A stretch of DNA of 9,103 nucleotides from an uncultured Acidimicrobiia bacterium (GTDB lineage: Bacteria > Actinomycetota > Acidimicrobiia > Spongiisociales > JAENVV01). The notes under the pieces are model-generated. The model had not been told where the DNA came from, ran no database searches, and saw only the letters and a list, made by a program, of their open reading frames with translations. The stretch spans positions 1 through 9,103 of the forward strand of contig CAJQPD010000033.1 in the NCBI GenBank assembly GCA_905480085.1. Reading direction: 5' to 3'. This document shows, piece by piece, positions 7,196-9,103 of the stretch; the first letter of the stretch is position 1; every line of letters starts with the position of its first letter. The position numbers and the translations under genes are program-made.

Positions 7196-7343
7196 GTGGT
7201 CGCTGACCACACAAAAGGCGCCTTTCGGCGCCTTTTCCGCTTCGCAAGTGGTCGCTGACCACACAAAAGGCGCCTTTCGGCGCCTTTTCCGCTTCGCAAG
7301 TGGTCGCTGACCACACAAAAGGCGCCTTTCGGCGCCTTTTCCG
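7196..7343. repeat. Tandem 52-bp unit, 2.8 copies, each with two hairpins
   Basis: Units at 7196-7247 and 7248-7299 are identical and a partial third runs 7300-7343. Each starts with a small palindrome (GTGGTC, GCT, GACCAC), then the 10-bp palindrome AAAAGGCGCC, loop TTTC, GGCGCCTTTT (7213-7236, 7265-7288, 7317-7340), then CCGCTTCGCAA. The words CCGTGGTC flank the array on both sides. Identical copies point to recent amplification. On the minus strand each big hairpin has a GAAA tetraloop and four U after the stem, so the array could act as a stacked terminator for minus-strand transcripts coming from the toxin-antitoxin operon. It could also act on plus-strand transcripts from the beta-helix gene. 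Confidence 0.85.
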
Positions 7344-7409
7344 TGGTCAGGGGCAGAATTGAACTGCCGACCTACGGTTTTTCAGACCGGTAGTTTCAAC
7401 GCCCTGACC
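7344..7409 (-). tRNA. tRNA-Phe(GAA)-like sequence with collapsed D-arm; possible attachment-site remnant
   Basis: Read on the minus strand there is a perfect 7-bp acceptor stem (GGTCAGG at 7409-7403, CCTGACC at 7351-7345), discriminator A at 7344, and a T-arm GGCAG, TTCAATT, CTGCC (7368-7352). The variable loop has five bases, and the anticodon arm has loop CTGAAAA, anticodon GAA (phenylalanine), on a 4-bp CGGT/ACCG stem. The 3' half closely follows known actinobacterial tRNA-Phe. However, only about 12 bases lie between acceptor and anticodon stems instead of about 19, so no normal D-arm can form. CCA is not encoded. It is probably not a working tRNA: either a decayed gene or the 3'-half duplicate left by integration of an element into tRNA-Phe. 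The nearby phage-type integrase favours the latter. Confidence 0.5.
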
Positions 7410-7459
7410 TGGGCTTTCATGTTCGGGAGTCCGCGGCGAGTCCGCCTCCCGGCTGAGCT

Positions 7460-7864
7460 TCAAGCTTGGGAGGCCAGCTTGAGGATGGAGCGCATGGCAC
7501 GAAGGGCTCGCTTCGCTTCTGTGACTGTGGGGTCGACCCCTTCGTACTGAGCCTTGTGCTTGATGGACAACAGAGTCTCCAAGTGGCGTCGCGCCGCTTC
7601 GCCAACCACTCCCGCCTCTTCGATTAGGGCGAGCGCTTGTTGGTGATCGTCGCCGGCCGCATGGCGTCCCAGGCGTCGACAGCAGACTGAGTCTGCGGCT
7701 GCGATGCCCGCCAGGACAGCATTGCTCACCGCTGCTGATCGCGTTGGTCCGTCGGCAGACTCGGGATCGAGCTCGGCCAGGGCAGCGAACGCCTTGGCCT
7801 GTGCGTATCGCTGGGCTGCGTCCCGAGGATCGCAGGGTTGGGTGCGGGAGGTCCTCTTTGCCAT
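7460..7864 (-). CDS. HEPN-domain protein, probable RNase toxin of an MNT/HEPN pair
   Basis: A 134-residue, mostly helical, alanine-rich soluble protein. The central part, AVLAGIAAADSVCC (50-62) followed by RLGRHAAGDDHQQAL, matches the HEPN pattern, with the catalytic-type R-x6-H at R67 and H74. A second conserved helix pair, LLSIKHKAQYEG (98-109) and TEAKRALRAMRSIL, completes the bundle. HEPN proteins paired with MNT nucleotidyltransferases are ribonucleases held inactive by the partner; in the studied HepT/MntA pairs the partner AMPylates a tyrosine in R-x4-6-H-x-Y. Here that position is Q76, so the tyrosine is missing. The ATG at 7864 follows the TAA of the nucleotidyltransferase gene with no gap, so the two are translationally coupled. 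Toxin function is inferred from family and context. Confidence 0.75.
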   Translation of the reverse strand: MAKRTSRTQPCDPRDAAQRYAQAKAFAALAELDPESADGPTRSAAVSNAVLAGIAAADSVCCRRLGRHAAGDDHQQALALIEEAGVVGEAARRHLETLLSIKHKAQYEGVDPTVTEAKRALRAMRSILKLASQA

Positions 7865-8455
7865 TTACCGGGCACCCGCCCCGATGAGGTCGATCCCTTC
7901 TGAGGACACCGACGCGAACAGGTCGGGTGCTCTGTCAGGGAGAGCTTCGAACTCGCTCGCGGTGTAATGAAGAAGACGGCACTCATTTCCGGTCAGCTCG
8001 TAGACACGCGAGGCAATGTTCTCGTCAGTCTCCTCCTCTGAAGCCCCATCGTCCCAAACTAGGATGACGTCGATGTCGCTCTGCGCGTCGGCGTCACCCC
8101 TAGCCATCGAGCCGAAGAGGATTGCTCTCCTGGCACTGGGAGCCTCCTCAGAGACGATGGTGGCGAACTCTGCCAGGAGCTCGTTTCGGAGATCAGCCAT
8201 CCGGACGATGAAGGGCGCCAAGATGTGCTCACGGTTAAGGGTGTTCAACACCGAGTTGCCTGCTGCCATCTGGGTGACAAGTCCGTGAGTTGCCAGCTCG
8301 TCCAGAACATTCTGTACGCCCTGCTGACTCGCTTCTCGAGACATAAGACGCAACACCTCGCGGCCGGCCAACGGTTGCGTGGTGTGCGCCAGCACCTCAA
8401 GGACCGGACCTGCGAGAGTCGGAATGAGAGACGAGAGCGGATGGGATAGATTCAT
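7865..8455 (-). CDS. Winged-helix/MNT-type nucleotidyltransferase, probable antitoxin and autoregulator
   Basis: I choose the ATG at 8455 (196 residues). An in-frame TTG at 8476 lies inside the promoter repeats and is less likely. Residues about 10-78 form a winged helix-turn-helix: a recognition-helix region at 40-58 (REASQQGVQNVLDELATHG) and a wing ending in the LNREH motif at 73-77, typical of wHTH-nucleotidyltransferase fusions. After a linker helix (80-102) comes the polymerase-beta-type core ILFGSMARGDADAQSDIDV, with the GS-x10-D-x-D signature at G115-S116, D127 and D129. A third metal-binding acidic residue cannot be assigned with certainty. Known role of the class: MNT enzymes modify and silence their HEPN partner by adding AMP. 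The fused DNA-binding domain and the direct repeats just upstream suggest it represses its own operon. It is the first gene of the operon. Confidence 0.8.
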   Translation of the reverse strand: MNLSHPLSSLIPTLAGPVLEVLAHTTQPLAGREVLRLMSREASQQGVQNVLDELATHGLVTQMAAGNSVLNTLNREHILAPFIVRMADLRNELLAEFATIVSEEAPSARRAILFGSMARGDADAQSDIDVILVWDDGASEEETDENIASRVYELTGNECRLLHYTASEFEALPDRAPDLFASVSSEGIDLIGAGAR

Positions 8456-8458
8456 GTC

Positions 8459-8498
8459 GCCAACTATACTAGGCAAGTGCCAACTATACTAGGCATAC
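8459..8498 (-). promoter_or_regulatory. Tandem operator repeats with leaderless promoter of the MNT/HEPN operon
   Basis: The 17-mer GCCAACTATACTAGGCA occurs perfectly at 8459-8475 and 8479-8495 (period 20 bp, about two helix turns). On the minus strand each copy contains TATAGT. The proximal one (8468-8463) ends seven bases before the A of the ATG at 8455, the spacing expected when transcription starts at the ATG itself. Leaderless mRNAs are common in Actinobacteria. No good -35 is visible. The repeats cover the -10 regions, so a bound winged-helix protein would block transcription. Confidence 0.6.
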
Positions 8499-8571
8499 GT
8501 CAGGAGAAGTAGGCATGATTCCCTCCGCCTGCCGTCGCAAGTGCCCAGGTTCCCTTCATGCCTTTGAACCC

Positions 8572-8591
8572 CGGCCGACGAATCGTGGCCG
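8572..8591 (-). terminator. Hairpin just after the integrase gene
   Basis: CGGCC (8572-8576) pairs with GGCCG (8587-8591), extended by ACG/CGT around loop AAT with one bulged G. It begins six bases after the integrase TGA in the direction of transcription. No T-run follows on the minus strand, so it is at best a weak terminator. The remaining bases between 8499 and 8571 show nothing recognisable. Confidence 0.3.
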
Positions 8592-8597
8592 AACTTT

Positions 8598-9103
8598 TCA
8601 AATCGATCGGCCCAACCCCGGCGGCTCCTTCTCAGCTGACCTGGTCCTCTGCATGCCAGTCTGCACACCACGGACGAGGCGGTCCAGATCTCTCCCGAGT
8701 TCGTCGAGGCGGTCGGGGAACAGGTGACCGTATACGTCGTAGGTAATGGCGATCGACGAATGGCCCAGTTGGGTTTGGATGAGTTTGGGGTCGGCGCCGG
8801 CTCTGACCATGAGCGCTGCTGCTGTGTGGCGGAGCTCGTGGATGTCGAGGTCGGGGAGCCCGGCGTTCTCGGTGGCGGGGATCCATATCCTGTTTCGGAA
8901 GTTGGAATAGCGCAGCGGCTGACGTTTCGGTGAGGTGAAGACGAGCGCTTCTGGCTTGTTTTCGATGGTGTCGAGATGCTCGACCAGGAGATCCCGGATG
9001 GTTGCCGGGATGATCACGGCTCGCTGCCGGTGCGTTTTGGTCGGTCCGAAGTAAAGGTCGCCGGCCACTTCGGCGAGGGACTCGGCGATATTGAGCCGCG
9101 ACC
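8598..9103 (-). CDS. Phage-type tyrosine recombinase (integrase), C-terminal catalytic part; 5' end outside window
   Basis: The frame is open through the right edge, so at least 167 C-terminal residues are present; the internal GTG at 9068 is not a real start. The segment is the second half of the catalytic domain of tyrosine site-specific recombinases: the beta-hairpin with the lysine (FGPTKTHRQRAV), then the HELRH box (H-x-x-R), LGHSS with the second histidine, and DVYGHLFPDR with the nucleophilic tyrosine. The first catalytic arginine and the N-terminal SAM-like and arm-binding domains must lie beyond 9103. Sequence style (RLNI..SLAEV.GDLYFG.TKTH, and the ending YGHLFPD.LDEL...LD.L) is that of actinobacterial phage and ICE integrases. 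It catalyses integration or excision of a mobile element. Together with the tRNA-like sequence about 1.2 kb away, it marks 7344 to beyond 9103 as part of an integrative element. Confidence 0.9.
   Translation of the reverse strand, partial: SRLNIAESLAEVAGDLYFGPTKTHRQRAVIIPATIRDLLVEHLDTIENKPEALVFTSPKRQPLRYSNFRNRIWIPATENAGLPDLDIHELRHTAAALMVRAGADPKLIQTQLGHSSIAITYDVYGHLFPDRLDELGRDLDRLVRGVQTGMQRTRSAEKEPPGLGRSI

Noticed and set aside
6942..7316. Minus-strand open frames across the tandem hairpins
   Set aside because: The apparent protein is just the 52-bp repeat translated, with no start signal or family resemblance.
7196..7343. CRISPR array
   Set aside because: The repeats abut without unique spacers; whole 52-bp units are identical, so this is a tandem repeat of hairpins.
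8456..8476. TTG start at 8476 for the MNT protein
   Set aside because: It lies inside the operator/-10 repeats; the ATG at 8455 fits leaderless spacing and the winged-helix domain begins after it.
8520..8600. Second tRNA-like sequence (GGGGTTCAAAGGC on the minus strand)
   Set aside because: The T-loop-like word has no matching T-stem or acceptor stem.
8515..8746. Plus-strand small open frames opposite the integrase
   Set aside because: They overlap a clear integrase reading frame on the other strand and show no family features.

Overview
The window looks like chromosomal DNA of a high-GC actinobacterium, probably of the class Acidimicrobiia (Ilumatobacter/Microthrix-like). This is inferred from GC-rich third codon positions, GTG/TTG starts, a probable leaderless promoter, and a secreted protein whose C-terminal SLH-like repeats (DDDxSxFexDIeW ... 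GCNP ... FCP ... VTRGQMAAFLhRAL) are typical of that group. No organism assignment can be proven from the sequence alone.

Left part (1-4440), metabolic core. Three overlapping plus-strand genes form a thiamine-type ABC importer: the end of the substrate-binding protein (ThiB), a fused double-domain permease (ThiP) and the ATPase (ThiQ). The start of the operon, where a TPP riboswitch might lie, is outside the window. Facing it, with a 10-base tail-to-tail overlap, is a minus-strand pair: a DMT/EamA exporter followed by a YbgC-type hotdog thioesterase.

Middle part (4441-7343), gene-poor. It holds a decayed C-terminal remnant of a phenylacetate-CoA-ligase-like enzyme. It also holds a secreted right-handed beta-helix protein with three SLH-like repeats, preceded by a two-hairpin leader. 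Related extragenic repeats lie on both sides of that gene in the same orientation. The stretch ends in a triplicated 52-bp unit of two hairpins each, just before a tRNA-like sequence.

Right part (7344-9103), accessory. A minus-strand tRNA-Phe-like sequence with a collapsed D-arm could be an attachment-site remnant. Next come a HEPN protein and a winged-helix/MNT nucleotidyltransferase that form a toxin-antitoxin-like operon, then the C-terminal half of a phage-type tyrosine recombinase that runs off the right edge. The TA operon probably has a leaderless promoter embedded in two 17-bp direct repeats. I read this part as the left end of an integrative element that continues beyond the window.

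Most noteworthy are the non-canonical wHTH-MNT/HEPN pair with its repeat operator, the tRNA-like sequence directly downstream on the same strand, and the hairpin repeat family whose loops are GNRA tetraloops only when read on the minus strand.
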